Shown here: positions 22,420 through 34,965 of the stretch, one piece after another
Layout of the letters: each line of letters starts with the position of its first letter
Numbering within the stretch: position 1 is the first letter of the stretch
Assembly: GCA_016271365.2 (NCBI GenBank)
Contig: CM057449.1
Span: 1,561,490,501 to 1,561,554,500, forward strand
DNA length: 64,000 bases
Direction of reading: 5' to 3'
From: Neoceratodus forsteri
Lineage: Eukaryota; Chordata; Ceratodontiformes; Ceratodontidae
The notes under the pieces: generated by a model
What the model was told of the DNA's origin: nothing
Seen by the model: the letters and a program-made list of their open reading frames with translations, nothing else
The model's database searches: none
Position numbers and translations under genes: made by a program

Positions 22420-25167
22420 TTGCGGAAAAGTTTGTGCTTCGTCAGCCCTACCTTCGTCGAGCTTTTACCGAAAAATCATCATTTTTTCGACCAACGTCAG
22501 TACTATCGTCGGTGTGTGTCGTCCCCTACACCCTCCGTGCACAAGAATAAGTGCGATCCGTGTGGCGCCCAACTACCGCACAAGGACAGCCACTCCCTGT
22601 GCCTGTTCTGCCTAGGCCCTGCTCACCCGGTCGAGAAGTGGCTGCCTCAGTTTCAACGCGGCTACCCGGAAAAGGCGACAGCAATCCCTGGAAGCCCATA
22701 TTCTAAAGAAGAAAATGAGTTCTATGGAGAAGGAGTTCAAAAAACTGAGGCAGGCATCCACTTCCCCCGAAGGCCATCAGAAGAAGAAGAAGGAGAGGCA
22801 CCGGGACAAGGGCTCCTCCACCGCGTCTCCCTCGGGAGTTGCTGGGATGCAGGTAACATCCCCTCAGGGGGATCGCTCCTCGAAGGCCACCTCGGAGGTT
22901 TCCGAGGGGGCGTCGGCCCGCCCGTCTGGCTCATGCTCGGGCCTTGCGGGCGCCTCCAGGCAGTTGGAGGCCTCCGCCCCTGGTCCGGCCGCAGGCTCGC
23001 GGCCTTCCACTGTGGGCGACTCCGGTAAGCCGGGCATTGGCTCCTCTGACGTCCGCTCAGAGAGGGCTGGTAAGACGTCTGACCCTCCAGGGCGATGCGC
23101 GTCCTCCACTCCACTGGACCAGGCCGATCACTCTACTCGGCCCGCCTCCGGTGATGGCTCTCATAAGTCGGAAGTCGGCTCCTCTGGCGCCTGCCGAGGG
23201 CTCGCCTCTAAGCCTCACGTCAGCTCGTCCGACGTCCGGCCGGCAAAGAAACTGACGACAGACGTCCCCACGTCCGTCGTACCCGGTTCTCCGCAGCCTT
23301 CACTGCCGTCTGTGGAACCAGAGTGTCCCTAACCCGACCCCGGGGACTTTTCCCCTCCGTCCCAGGACGAAGCTGGGAATCTTTTGCCTCAGTCACTCCT
23401 TCCTCCACCTGGAGCACCGGACCTGACATCGGCTCCCCGGACGCCAGCTTCGACGCCAGCCCCTCCGACATCGGTACCTCCGGCGCCATGGCCTCCACCG
23501 TCGGCCTTACCAACTCCGGAAGACTTTCCGCTCCCCTCGGGCCCTCCACTATGGACCCACCCGTGAGGCCTCCGGCTGGGCTGTCTGGTCCGGCAGCTCC
23601 CCCCCGGCTCCCGGGTATCCTCTGTCCTATTCGACGCCGGTGTACCCGGGACCGCAGTATCCGGCGCCACTGTACCAGACGCTGGGCTTCCTGACGCCGC
23701 GGTACTCAACACCACAATACCGGACGCTGGGCTGTCTGCAGCCGGGTTTTGGATACGCTCCATACAGTTATAACCCGTATCCTTATCCCCCGCCTCCTCC
23801 TCCTCCACCGCCCTCGCGGCCGCCGATGGACCTGCAGGAGACTCTGGCCTCCTGGTGGGCTGAGGCCAAGGCTCAGCTCACCAAAAAGGTCGCCGTCCCA
23901 GGTTCCCGTGCGTCCAAGGCGGCACACTCCCTCACCACCTCCGGACTACAGGGTTCTTCCGTCTGAATCCAGAGAAGGGCAGGACACGCTTCCCCGGGGA
24001 CTTCCCAAGGGGTCCGTTCCTCCCCCGGGTCGGGAAAGGGAGTCTTTCTCTTCTTCATCCTCCTCTTCACCCTCAGACTCCTCGGACTCTTCCGACGGTT
24101 GCTCCGAGAGAGATGATGAGCCTCACTCTCTGTCAAAGCCCTGACTAAGGACTCCTCCGAAGTCTCCTCCAGAGGATCCTTCTTTTACGGAGTTGCTTAG
24201 GAAAATTCAGGAGGTTCATCAGTGGCACTCCCTGGAACCAGATCCTCAGTGTCTGAAACTCGCTGAATATCTGGATCTGCCCGTGACAGCTCTTACCTTG
24301 GTGCCACCCTGGATAGAGCCTCACGCCAACCTCATTACCACAATATGGAAACAGCCGTCGGCCTTAGCCCCACTTCCTAGGAAGTCGAATCGGCTATATC
24401 AGGCTCCAGAGGGTGTTGATTTCCTGGATTCTCACCCTCGTGCCGATTCGGTCATGATTAGCGCCGCTCACAGCTAGTTGGCGAACCCCAAACATCTTAG
24501 CTTGTCACCTCCTGATAAGGAATCGCGCCTTCTGGACCAGTATGGGAGAAAGATTTACGCTTCCTCCACACTGGGGATCAGGGCCCTGAACTATGTCGGC
24601 CATATGGGGGACTACCAGAAGGCCATCCTGATGCAGGCAGAAGCCAAACTAGATTCCTTGCCTGACTCGCAAGTCAAGCAGGAATTGGCTGATCTCGTCC
24701 GCTCTGCTCATTCGGCCAGTCGACACATGCTACATGCGACATACGATGCAGTGGACACTGCTGGGCGGAGCTCAGCTTTTGCTGTAGGCCTACGGCGTCA
24801 TGCTTGGCTCCGTGTGTCCGGTTTGGTCCCAGAGTTGCAATCTCCTATTCAGGAAGCACCCTTCCGGGGGTCGGTGCTTTTCGGGGGTGATGTCAAGGAC
24901 ATCATCACCGATTTGCAAGAGAAGGGGACAGTTCTGAAGTCAGTGGATTCCATGTACCGTCCCCATCGGCAGCAGCGCCGTCCCTTTTGCAGACAGAGTC
25001 GGCCAAAGACGAAACCCCTGGGAAGGCGGGCCAGGCGCCCAGGCCCCACGGCTGCTAGGCGCCCCCCCCCGCCCAAAAAAGCAGCGGGTGCTTCAGCTGC
25101 GGCCTGCCCACACCACCTGACTCCTTTCCTCTCCCACTGCCTCCGGACTCCCCTGAGGAACCGGTAG
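22420..25167 (+). pseudogene. DIRS A2 gag-like protein
   Basis: The N-terminal block (about 22545-22640) has CDPCGAQLPHKDSHSLCLFC, the first part of the Cys/His motif; the distal Cys pair is lost. A Ser/Gly-rich acidic section (22715-23332), a Tyr/Pro repeat section (23640-23830, PQY/PLY/PRY units) and a Ser/Asp run follow in shifted frames. From 24193 the frame is open to 25167 except for one TAG at 24475-24477. It holds the capsid-like DKESRLLDQYGRKIYASSTL block and an Arg/Pro/Lys-rich C-terminus that could bind nucleic acid. The protein is close to complete but interrupted. Confidence 0.75.
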
Positions 25168-25223
25168 GAGGGAGGTTTTCCCTCCACCTTCCAGGATGGG
25201 AGAGGACAATCACGGATTCTTGG

Positions 25224-26765
25224 GTGCTCCAGCTCATAGCAGAAGGACACTCCACAGAGTTTCTTCAGAAACCACCCCGCGGCCCCCCTCTGAAGTCGTC
25301 ATATTCACCGGAACATCTTCTCTTGGTCCGGGAGGAAATCTCGACTCTTCTGCTGAAGCAAACGATAGAGTCTGTCCCCCTTCATCTGCAAGGGACGGGT
25401 TACTATTCCCATTTCCTCCTGGTCCCAAAGAAGACAGGAGATCTCAGACCAATTTTGGATCTTAGTTCCCTGAATCTCTACGTAGAGTACAAAAGGTTCA
25501 GGATGCTCTCTTTGCAGAGCCTTCTGCCCCTCCTCCAGCCGGGTCAATGGCTTTGTGCTCTGGATATGCAGGATGTTTATCTGCACATTACCATTCGCCT
25601 ATCTCATCACAAATACCTTCATTTTGCGTTCCAGGGGGACCACTACCAGTTCAATGTGCTCCCGTTTGGTCTATCCTCGGCCCCCCGAGTATTTACCAAA
25701 TGCCTGGCAGTGGTGGTGGCCCACCTGCGTACCAAGGGAGTGCAGGTTTTCCTGTACCTGGACGACTGGCTCCTGGCAGCCTCGTCCAGGGAGGAACTCC
25801 TGCGTTTCCTCTCCCTTACCCAGTAGGTTTTTTCCTGCCTGGGTATTACCATCAACCATTCCAAGTCTCATCTGGACCCATCCCAGAGGCTACAGTTTAT
25901 TGGAGCGATCCTCAATACGACCATGGGCAAGGCCTTCCTGCCTCTGGACAGGGCGTCCGCCCTTCAGACCCAAATAAGTCTGTTGTCCGACCGCAGGATG
26001 GTCTCTGCGAGGTCGGTCCTTCGCCTCATGGTGGCTGCTATCCCGACGGTATCTCGCACTCGGTTCCACGTGAGGATCTCTCAGTGGACTCTACGCTCTC
26101 AATGGGATCAGCTAGTGGACAACCTAGATCACTCAATTCTGATCTCCTCGCCGATGATGCAAGACTTGCAGTGGTGGATGGTTCAAGAGAACCTGTTTCG
26201 GGGAGTTCCTTTCTTTCATCCTCCCCCCTCCCAGACTCTAACCACAGACGCCTCAGGCGAAGGTTGGGGAGCCCATCTAGGCTAGAACAAGCTCTCCACA
26301 TCAACGTGCTCGAGCTTCGGGCAGTGTTGTACACTCTCCAAGCCCTTCACCAATACTTCCTTCCCGGCCACCTAGCCGTCCAGACAGACAACATGTGTGT
26401 GGTGTGGTACATCAGCAAGCAGGGAGGGACTCGGTCCTACCCTCTTTGCAGGGAGGCAATGAGGGTTTGGGATTGGGCAACACAACATGACCTTTACCTC
26501 ACGGCAATTCACGTTCCGGGAGTTGACAACACCCTGGCAGACAAGCTAAGTCGCTCTTCTGCTCTGACTCACGAGGGGAACTAGATCAAGGGGTCCAAGA
26601 CAATATCTTCCAATTTTGGGGAACACCACAGGTCGACCTGTTCGCATCCCCCCTAAACGTAAAACTTCCCATCTTCTGCTCACTCGTTCCAGAGCAAGGT
26701 GCTTTTTGGAGCGACGCTCTGTCTCTAGACTGGAAGGACAGATTCGTCTATGCCTTTCCCCCAAT
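25224..26765 (+). pseudogene. DIRS A2 RT - RNase H - methyltransferase-like region
   Basis: RT (25224-25826) is open and has GYYSHFLLVPKKTGDLRPIL, the catalytic CALDMQDVYLHI, LPFGLSSAPRVFTKC and VFLYLDDWLL, so both Asp motifs are intact. A TAG ends it at 25826. RNase H follows with TLTTDASGEGWGAHLG (frame break at about 26283), then HINVLELRAVLYTLQA, QTDNMCVVWYISKQGG and VPGVDNTLADKLS. The DLFASPLNVKLPIFCSL and YAFPPIPLI region after it matches the Dam-like block in the other copies. It is the best RT of family A here. Confidence 0.85.
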
Positions 26766-26984
26766 TCCACTTATCCCATGAGTCTTGCAGAAACTAGCTT
26801 CAGAAGGAGCGAGAATGATTCTGATCGCTCCTTTCTGGCCCAGGCAAATCTGGTTCTCTCTTCTACAACAATATTCAGAGGATCCTCCTCTTCCTCTTCC
26901 TATATCTCGAGGTTTGTTGACCCAGGATCAGGGGACCCTGGTCCATCCAGGCCTCAAGTCCCTTCAACTGCTTGCATGGCTCCT

Positions 26985-28040
26985 GCAGACCTAGCCCAAT
27001 CCCATTTTGGAGTGTCTCCCAAAGTGGCGGAGATTTTAGTGGAGGCCAGAAAACCTCCACCAGATCTACTTATGCCATGAAGTGCAAAAGATTCACTATT
27101 TGGGCCGCTTCCAAGAACGTGGAACCTTTCTCCTGTTCAGCGGGGCTTCTGCTGGAGTATCTACGTCATCTGTTTGACCTGGGTCTCAGCCATTCCTCTC
27201 TGAAGGTACACATGGCAGCCATTTCGGCCTATCATGTTCCCTTCACAGACAAGGCTTTTGCTCAACTGGAGGTCTCCAAGACCTTTCTCAGAGGGGTCTT
27301 CCATCTGAGGCCCCCAATCCGTACTCCTGCTCCCCCTTGGGAATTGAACTTTGTTCTCGAGAAACTTACTCTCCCTCCCTCCCTTCGAACCTGCAACTTC
27401 TGCAGATTTGAAGTTCCTTTCGTGGAATACTCTCTTCTTGGTGGCCATTACTTCGGTTCGGAGACTCTCCGAGCTCCAGGCCCTGATGTGTAAAATCCCT
27501 TACTTGATTTTTCACAAGGAACGAGTTGCTCTTCGCACGAATCCTAAGTTTCTCCCTAAAGTAGTAGCCAAGTCTACCCTAAATCAGTCCATGGAGTTAC
27601 CTGCCTTTTTTACACAGTACTCTAATCAAGGGGAGTATTTACTCCATACTATGGATGTTTACCGGAGTCTGAGATACTACACCAACAAGACGAAGGATCT
27701 CAGAAAGACTGATCAGTTGTTCGTCTCTTTTACTCACAAAAGGGAAGGCAATGCTGTTTCCAAACAACGCCTGTCTAAGTGGTTGGCTCATTGCTTCACT
27801 TTCTGTTATGACAAATACAACAAGACCCTCCCAGGTCAAGTCAGAGGCCACTCCACAAGAGGAGTAGTGGCCTCCTCGGCTTGTTTCAAGAATGTGTCTG
27901 CGGCAGACATCTGCACTCTGCCACCTGGACTTCCATCCATACCTTTACGAAACACTATAGTTTGGATGTTGCCTCTCGCCATAAAGCAGGCTTCGGGCTG
28001 GCTGTTTTGCAAGGCCTCCTATCTTGAGACTTGCACAACC
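26985..28040 (+). pseudogene. DIRS A2 tyrosine recombinase
   Basis: KVAEILVEARKP opens the domain. The N-terminal helical part is broken by a shift at about 27070. From 27351 the frame is open: ITSVRRLSELQALM with box I Arg and RGHSTRGVVASS with box II Arg. A one-base change near 27920 throws the AATW...FTKHYSLD segment with the Tyr out of frame, giving a spurious extension to 28121. It is inactive by a few lesions only. Confidence 0.8.
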
Positions 28041-28109
28041 AGAACTACCTTTTGGAGTAGTTTTCCTCCTCCCGGTGCCTCTCTTTGTTCCAGACTGCTT
28101 GGGATTCAG

Positions 28110-28225
28110 TCCTATATGTAATTACCTACTGCAAGAGCCCTCTCGAAATAAGATAGTACAGTTACATAAGAACTTACCGTAACAGTAGATATTCGAGAGA
28201 GGCTCTTGCAGTAAGTAATACCCTC
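28110..28225 (+). repeat. ICR of DIRS A2 with dyad 28161-28183
   Basis: It is complementary to both ends: TACTGCAAGAGCCCTCTCGAA, then the dyad GTTACAT...CGTAAC, then TAGATATTCGAGAGAGGC and CTCTTGCAGTAAG. The same dyad is at the right terminus, 28508-28530, there with perfect GTTACG/CGTAAC arms. Confidence 0.85.
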
Positions 28226-28309
28226 CCGCCCTCCATCCCCTTAGGCTTTTTCAGCTCCTTTTCCATTGAGGGAAATATCAGCTTCTCTGTCGTCCGGCCT
28301 CTTTTGGCC

Positions 28310-28535
28310 TGTGGCGGGAAAGAACTGGAAGGCAGGTGTGCGGGACCGCCCCTTTATACCGACGTCTCCTGACGCCCGTCACCTAGCGTGGGGGCGGTCC
28401 CTCGCCAGGGACTGCTAGCTAGAAATTTTTCCGTGGGGTTCTGCCGCCTGCCAGCGTTAGTCCTATATGTAATTACCTACTGCAAGAGCCTCTCTCGAAG
28501 ATCTACTGTTACGGTAAGTGCTTACGTAACTGTAC
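28310..28535 (-). repeat. right ITR of DIRS A2
   Basis: Inverted counterpart of 22211-22400 with the additional dyad (28508-28530) and TGTAC at the outer end, absent from the left ITR. Confidence 0.85.
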
Positions 28536-28843
28536 TTTGCATCCGTCCTACAGCTAGGCGTGAACTTGTTCAGAAGAGGATACTGCCCATTTTTGACTAC
28601 TGTGACGTAGTCTATAGTGCTGCCTCTAAGTCCTCCCTGGCCAGACTGGACACCCTCTTCAGTTCCTTCTGCTGCTTTGCCCAGGATACCCCCCACACAC
28701 ACACCTACCACTGCGATCTTTATCCTGCCCTATCCTTCACCTCTCTTGCAAATAGGCGACTCTCCCACTGTGCTAAATTCACCTCCAAGCACTGGTTGGG
28801 TGACCTCCCTTCCTACCTCACCTCCTCCTTTATAACAACCCCC
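28536..28843 (+). pseudogene. LINE RT, C-terminal part
   Basis: RRELVQKRILPIFDYCDVVY, ALHRLDTLF-like and HCDLYPALSFTSLANRRL blocks are the thumb region of the LINE that breaks off at 22210. The GDLPSYLT block comes just before the L1 insertion. A (AC)-rich run lies at 28690-28702. Reading is mostly open, indicating a relatively young LINE. Confidence 0.75.
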
Positions 28844-29012
28844 GATCAAGGGTCACATAAGTTAAAAATTGCCTTTATGGGGGTCGCTGATGAGCAGCTA
28901 GCTGGATAGACATGCCTGAACACTGCTCCATAATAGCGGTGGTAAAGTTAAAAAAAAAAAAAAAACATTAGCTTTTTTCAAGCGAATGATTAGATATAAA
29001 ACAGTGGACATC

Positions 29013-29879
29013 ATGGAGGAATATCTCACGTCAGGTCCTGGGAAAAGCCAGCGTTTGGCCGTGAAATCCGGAAAGAAGTCTGTGGCTGCGGCAGCAAGTG
29101 AAAGCGCGGGTGTCATATCACTGTCCATGGCAGAAGTGAGCACGCTAGGCCGTGAAGTAACAGGGCAGGTCACAGAGGCAATAGAGCCCCGATTGTTGAA
29201 GCTAGAAAGCAAAATTGAACTTAAATTGCAGGAGGTATTGGAGCAGCAAACGCTGCAGGGTAACAGACTTGGTGAGATGGAAGACCGGATTTCGAGACTA
29301 GAAGACGAAACTGTGGAAGTCCTGGGGTAAGTGGCAAGATTGCAGAAAGAGTTAGAGGACTTAAAGGAATCATTCGATTATCAAGAGAATTATCACAGGT
29401 GCCTTAACTTGCGCTTTAGGGGCCTACTAGAGGGTGCAGAAAAGGGAGATATCCTGAAGTTTTGTGCCCAAACTCTACCAGAATTACTTGGTTTGCAACC
29501 AAAAAATGGGCATTTGAAAGTAGAACGAGCGCACAGGGCCGTGATGCTGCAGCCTCCTGGTAACCAACCACCCAGACAAATAATTATGAGATTTCACGCA
29601 TTTCAAGACCAAGAGGCTGTTTTAAAGGCATATTGTGAAAAGGGCTCCTTGGAATTTGGAGGGGCAAGACTCTTCCTCTCACAAGATTACTCGCTGCATC
29701 TGCTTAAAAAATGTAAAATGTTCAACCCATTGATGACACAGCTGAGAGGTTTAGGAGTGGAATCTTTTTTGGTATACCCAGTGGTTTTGAAAATTCGGCA
29801 TGTGGGTGCGACGTTCTCCTTCTGGGAGGTTCCCAAGGCTGAGCAATTTGTAAAGGAGCTGCAGAAAAAGGCTGGCTAA
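29013..29879 (+). pseudogene. L1 ORF1 protein (RNA-binding chaperone), one internal stop
   Basis: The frame is continuous over 288 codons apart from one TAA at 29328-29330. The order of parts is that of L1 ORF1p: a Ser/Ala-rich N-terminus, a coiled coil with heptads (LKLESKIELKLQEVLEQQ, ISRLEDETVEVL, LQKELEDLK), an RRM-like block beginning NLRFRGLLEG, and a C-terminal domain with VERAHRA and LFLSQDYS. Such proteins trimerise and coat L1 RNA. ATG at 29013 is chosen because it begins the hydrophilic N-terminus; the frame is open to 28986. Confidence 0.85.
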
Positions 29880-30853
29880 ATATGGAAAGGAGACCAAAAT
29901 CATGGGGTGATATACCTGATTCTGTTTTTAGTTGATCAGAAGTGAGATACTGAGGCGCTGGATCTTAATTAATAAAGGTACTGTTACATACTTTTCATAT
30001 AGGAGAAGGACTTTGTGTATGTTTTCTGCCATGAGGTGTTGCCAGATTGGAGTTCTTCTTCCCCCCGATGTCTGAGACTGGCCCATGGTTTTGAAGAGAG
30101 GAAGAGCAGGACGGTGTACGTAAAAGGAGGAGAGGGGATGTTCTCGATGGTAATGAAGGACATTGTGGAAGCAGTCCGGAGTGGATTGAGGACCAGTGGG
30201 GTATCCCACAAGAGTACAAACTAAATCGACCATGTGGATGGACTAGTTCATGGACTTATCAAGAACTGATGTGAGCGAGGGGGGCGGGCTTAGCGTGTGT
30301 GTTGTTAGGCGTGCCTGTTTCCTCTCTACTTGGGAGATGGAATCAATCACCCTCCTGGATGTGCATAGCCATTGGTGGGCCAGAGGCATATGTGAAGGCT
30401 AAGCGGGGGTGGGTGGGAGGGCGAAGAAAACATGAAAAGTTTGTAAGGCTTATTTATTAAGGGATTTGGGAGAACTGTTATCTAGGGTCTTTTATAATGG
30501 ATACGATATGTAGGTGGGCCAGATAATGATGTAGGTTGGGGCCGACCGTTTTCGGAGCAGTGGGGCATTAGTCCATGGAGGATTAAGACACATATGCGAT
30601 TTTGGCAATTGGTGTGTCGAGGACAAGGAGGGGACAGATCACTTTTTAGAGATTGGGGAGGGTGGGAGGAAGGAGGGAAAGTTAATTGGCAAGATAAGGG
30701 GGAGGGTTTATTAGTTCTTTGTACATAGTTTATCAGTGTGTGTTTTGTGATGCATTTTATATAGGACACAAATTCTCATGGAAACCAGCTCAAAGTCTTG
30801 ACCGGAAAGGGAGGGAGGGAGAGATTAGATTGGGGAAAGTAGAAGGTGGCGAT

Positions 30854-33800
30854 ATGGCTAATGTGCAAGAAGTGAAAGTGATTTCTTGGAATGTGTGGGG
30901 GGGGGGGTCAATAACCTGGTTAAACGGGCAATGTTATTAGCAGCACTTAAAAGAAAGGGGGCGCAGGTTGCTCTGCTCCAGGAAACCCATTTGTCAGATG
31001 CAGAGCATACCAAGTTGGTGAAGGGGTGGGTAGGCAAATGCTTTGCTGCTTCGTACTCCTCCCGTAAGAGGGGTGGCCATCCTGTTACATAGCATATGCG
31101 CTGGAGATCACAAGGGTGGTGAAAGATCACCGAAATGGAGGTATGTGTTTGTGGTGGGACAGTTATGCGGAAGGCAGTTACCTTTGGTAGTGTCTATGCC
31201 CCTGCTGTATATGATCCAGGGTTTTTCCCTGGGCTCCTGGATTTATTAATGAAAGAGCAATTCCCGGGTCTGATTTTAGGGGGAGATTTGAATAGTACTA
31301 TGGACCCAGTACTAGATCACTCGGAAGGTAAGGGTAAGAGGACAGAGGTACTGGGGTCTGTGGCAGGAGGGAATGGTGGATATGGATATGGTTGATGGGT
31401 GGCGGATGATGTATCCAGGGGCTAGGGAATATACCTTTTTTTCTAGCCCTCATGGAACATGGAGCAGGATTGATTATTTGCTCCTGCTGCGGGGGTGGCA
31501 TAGTAGGGTGCTGCATGTATGGGGAGAATCCAGTTCCAAGGGGATAGAGTTTCTGCCCCCCGATGGAGATTCCCATCGTACATGCTCACAAACCAGGAGT
31601 TCAGGGAATACCTAGTGGATCAATGGCAAAGATATAAGACAACCAATGAAAGTAGTGGAGTTTCAAAAGCTGTATACTGGGATGCGGGTAAGGCCTACAT
31701 GAGGGGGGCCATAATAGCCTATATGGCCAAACATAAACGGGACAAAGACGAAAAGAGGTGGGAATTGGAAAAGAAGCTTAAGCTACTGGAGAAAAGGGTG
31801 GTGAGGGGTGAGCAAGGGGAGATGGTGCAACTGGTAAATGCCACCAGGGAGACACTGAATATCCGGTGAAAAATGAGGCTGCAGCATCCCTGTTCTTTTT
31901 ATGGTGGCAAATGTTTGAGTGGTCTAATAAGCCTGGACCCTTATTAGTGAGGCTAATGAAGGGGGGGCATGTTCCACTAAGAAAACAGGAATAAAAGGGA
32001 AGGATGGTGGAGTACATAGGGAACCACGGGAAATAAGGCAAGCCTTTTGGGACTATTATGGGCAGCTGTATAGAGCAGGTTGTAAAGGTAAGGGCCAAAA
32101 GATGAAAGCCTTCCTAGATAAGATGAAGCTCCCAAAGCTCTCTTCAGTGCAGAAGGAGAAGTTAAACCAGCCAATACAGAAGGAGAAAATTATTAAAGCC
32201 ATTGGGGAGTTGCAGAGAGGGAAAGCAAGCGGCCCAGACGGCTTCCCCATGGAATATTATAAGGTTTTGGCGGAACAGATGGCAGAGGTGTTGTGTGACT
32301 TGGTACAGGACGGGGAGGAAAGGGAGAGGGTAGTACTGCTTGCTTCATGGTCTGAGGCTCTGATCTGCCTGGTGCCCAAACCGGGCAAAGATGAAATGGA
32401 GTGTGCCTCCTATAGGCCAATATCACTCTTAAATTGTGATTTAAAGATTATAGCTAAAGTGATGGCTATGAGGTTGGAGGACTGTTTGCCTGTGCTGATT
32501 CGCCCAGACCTTCATAAAGGGGAGGTTTTCGTATCATAATGTGAGGAGGCTGCTTAATGTGATTTGGAGAGCAGGGAGAGTGCATGAGAAGACATACATT
32601 ATCTCTATGGATGCAGAAAAGGCGTTTGATAGAGTGGAGTGGGAGTACCTCTTTGAGGTGCTGAGCCAATTTGGTCTGGGTGAATCATATGTACAGTGTG
32701 TGAAGAGCATGTACTGGGTGCCTAAGGCCCAGATAATGGCCAATGGGGCAATGACAGAGATGGTGGAGCTGGAACGGGGTACGAGGCAGGGTTGTCCCCT
32801 CTCGCCGTTATTATTTGCACTGGCATTAGAGCCGTTGGCTATTGTGCTCCATCAATGTCAGCAGTTCCATGGGGTAACTGGGGCTAAGGGCACGCTGCAC
32901 AAAATAGCTTTGTATGCGGATGACATGCTCCTGTTCGTTAGACACCCACAGACCTCCATGCTGCCTCTGCTAAAAATTATAGATGCCTTTGCCGAGTTCT
33001 CTGGGTACAAAATAAAGTTAGGTAAATCGGAACTGATGTCCTTCCCTAAGACGGAGGCGGAAGATGGGAGGTGGGGATTACAGGTGAGGGATAGTCCTTT
33101 ACATATCTGGGTATTACGGTAGGCAGAACGATTGGGGCACTGTATGGGCTAAATTATACGCCTTTGGTTAGAAAGGTGGAAGGGGATTTGAGGTGTTGGA
33201 TGCAGCTTCCCATATCTTGGTTAGGTCGCATAAATTTGACAAAGATGGACGTGCTCCCGAGAATATTATATCCCATGCAAATGTTACTGTCGGGCTTGAT
33301 AAGAAGGGATCTTCAGGGCATTGAGAAAGCGTTTACTAGGTTTATTTGGCGGGGAAAGCACCCTAGGATCAGTCTGCGGAGACTTAAGGCTGCAGTGGAT
33401 AGAGGTGGATTAAATTTCCCGGATTTTGGGAATTATTACCTAGCAATACAACAGCGGTATGTGGCGGACTGGGTGCATATACCAGCGGTAGCCAGTTGGG
33501 TGGATCTTGAGCAGTGGCGTTTGTCCGCATATCTTCATAGTAGGGGTCTCCAAGCATTCTCGGCTCAGGGAGAGGGTAACCCATTGGTAAAATCAGTGTT
33601 GGAGGCATGGAATTGTCTTAGGAGGAAATGGGGTGCGTAGAGGTGAGACCCTGTTGCTGCCGGTTGTGGATAATCCCTTTTTCCTCCCGGGGATGGTAGA
33701 TGTAGGTTTTAAAGAGTGGGAAAGGAAGGGTGTACAGAGTATAAGGGATCTGGTCAAACAGGACACTCTAAATCCATTAGGAGATATAATACAACAACTG

Positions 33801-34594
33801 GGATTGCAGAAGCAGCAGATGTTGCGGTATTTTCAGTTAAGGGCGTGTGTGTCCAAAATGGATAGGGTGAGAGCTGGTTCAGAAATGGGGAGTTAGAAAT
33901 GATAATATATCAAGCACGCAGGGACCCCAAGGGATTTATTAGGAAGGCGGCAAAAATGGGGAAGCAGGATTGCCCAGGTTATACCCAGAAAACAAGAAGG
34001 TTGTGGATAAGAGATATAGGGAGTGATATATCCGAAGAGAACTGGCAAATGCTGATAGAAAGACATGGAGGACTTTTAATATGCAAAAAATATAAGGAGG
34101 CCTATTATAAATTTGTACACAGACTATACTGTCCCCCTGAGGTGGTGCACAGGGCACACCCAGCTATTTCCCCATTTTGTGGCAGGTGTGGGAGTGAGTG
34201 GGGGACGTATACACACTGCTTCTGGGCATGTAGAGTCCTTCACGTTTTTTGGGGAGAAGTTATTAGAGAAGTTAGTCAAATGGCGGGCATTCCGTTACGT
34301 GTAGAGCCAATTGTGGGTTTATTTGGTATGGATCCAGGGAGTGAGGGAGTATGGGAGACCCTACCCCGCTGGATGAGGATAGCACTGGTAATGGCGAGGC
34401 ACTGCATACAAAATACCTGGGTAACCTGTACAACACCAACAGTTGGGCCATGGCATAGGCTAGTTATGCAAACACTAGCCCTTGAAAAGCTGACGTTGGT
34501 ACTAAAGAATAGAGGGGAATCCTTCTATAGAGAGTGGGCCCCCCTTCTGGCCTCACTAGGTGGAGAAGAGGAAAATATATTTAGATTGGGATAA
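30854..34594 (+). pseudogene. L1 ORF2: endonuclease and reverse transcriptase, frameshifted
   Basis: The APE-type endonuclease starts EVKVISWNVWGG, with LLQETHLSD (catalytic Glu), VYAPAVYDPGF, ILGGDLNSTMDP and SRIDYLLL. RT blocks are GPDGFPMEYYK, ASYRPISLLNCDLKI, SMDAEKAFDRVEWEYL (first Asp), RQGCPLSPLLFALALEPLA and ALYADDMLLF. The C-terminal end has CGRCGSEWGTYTHCFWAC, the Cys/His cluster usual in L1 ORF2p. The frame changes in the G-run at 30898-30908, near 31073, in several places to 31600, at about 31868, and twice near 33120-33640. Catalytic residues survive, but this copy cannot make the whole protein. Confidence 0.85.
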
Positions 34595-34965
34595 GAGATG
34601 TGGGGTAAGTAGAGAATATTAAAAAAGAAATTGGTTGGTTACTTGCTTGCTGAATTGGAAGGGGAAAAATATATGAAAAAAGGGGGGGGGACAAAACAAA
34701 ATTTGGTAAAGGAGGAAAAGAGGAGGGAGGACATACTGGGAAAAGAATGAACTGATAGGTAGTAGAGCTGAGCTGAAAAGGATAAGATGAATAATATTAA
34801 TTTATAATTTATGTATTGTTAAGTTATTAAGGTCTGTATCTGAAATCTGTATGGAATGTATCTGTCATTTGTATGTTAATGTGTCGTAGATATGTGTTGT
34901 TGTGTGTTTAAAACAGTTTTTGAAATTAATAAAAAGATTATACAAAAAAAAAAATAGCAACCCCC

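Larger units (their letters stand above)
22211..28535 (+). mobile_element. DIRS retrotransposon A2
   Basis: It is a complete-length 6.3-kb family A element inserted in a LINE. The left ITR (22211-22400) and right ITR (28310-28505) match through CTCTTGCAGTAGGTAATTAC, CTAGCTAGCAGTCC and TATAAAGG. Gag, RT, RNase H, methyltransferase-like region, YR and ICR are all present. RT keeps both catalytic motifs. Gag, RNase H and YR each carry small shifts. The insertion needs no target-site duplication: host LINE sequence resumes at TTTGCATCC directly after the right dyad and TGTAC. Confidence 0.9.
28832..34965 (+). mobile_element. L1 retrotransposon, nearly full length, with 12-bp target duplication
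   Basis: The element runs 28844-34953 and is bracketed by ATAACAACCCCC (28832-28843) and ATAGCAACCCCC (34954-34965), one mismatch. It has a short 5' region with a 16-bp A-run, ORF1, ORF2, a 3' UTR and a poly-A tail (34943-34953). ORF1 has one stop and ORF2 several shifts. It interrupts the CR1/L2-type LINE precisely. Confidence 0.9.
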
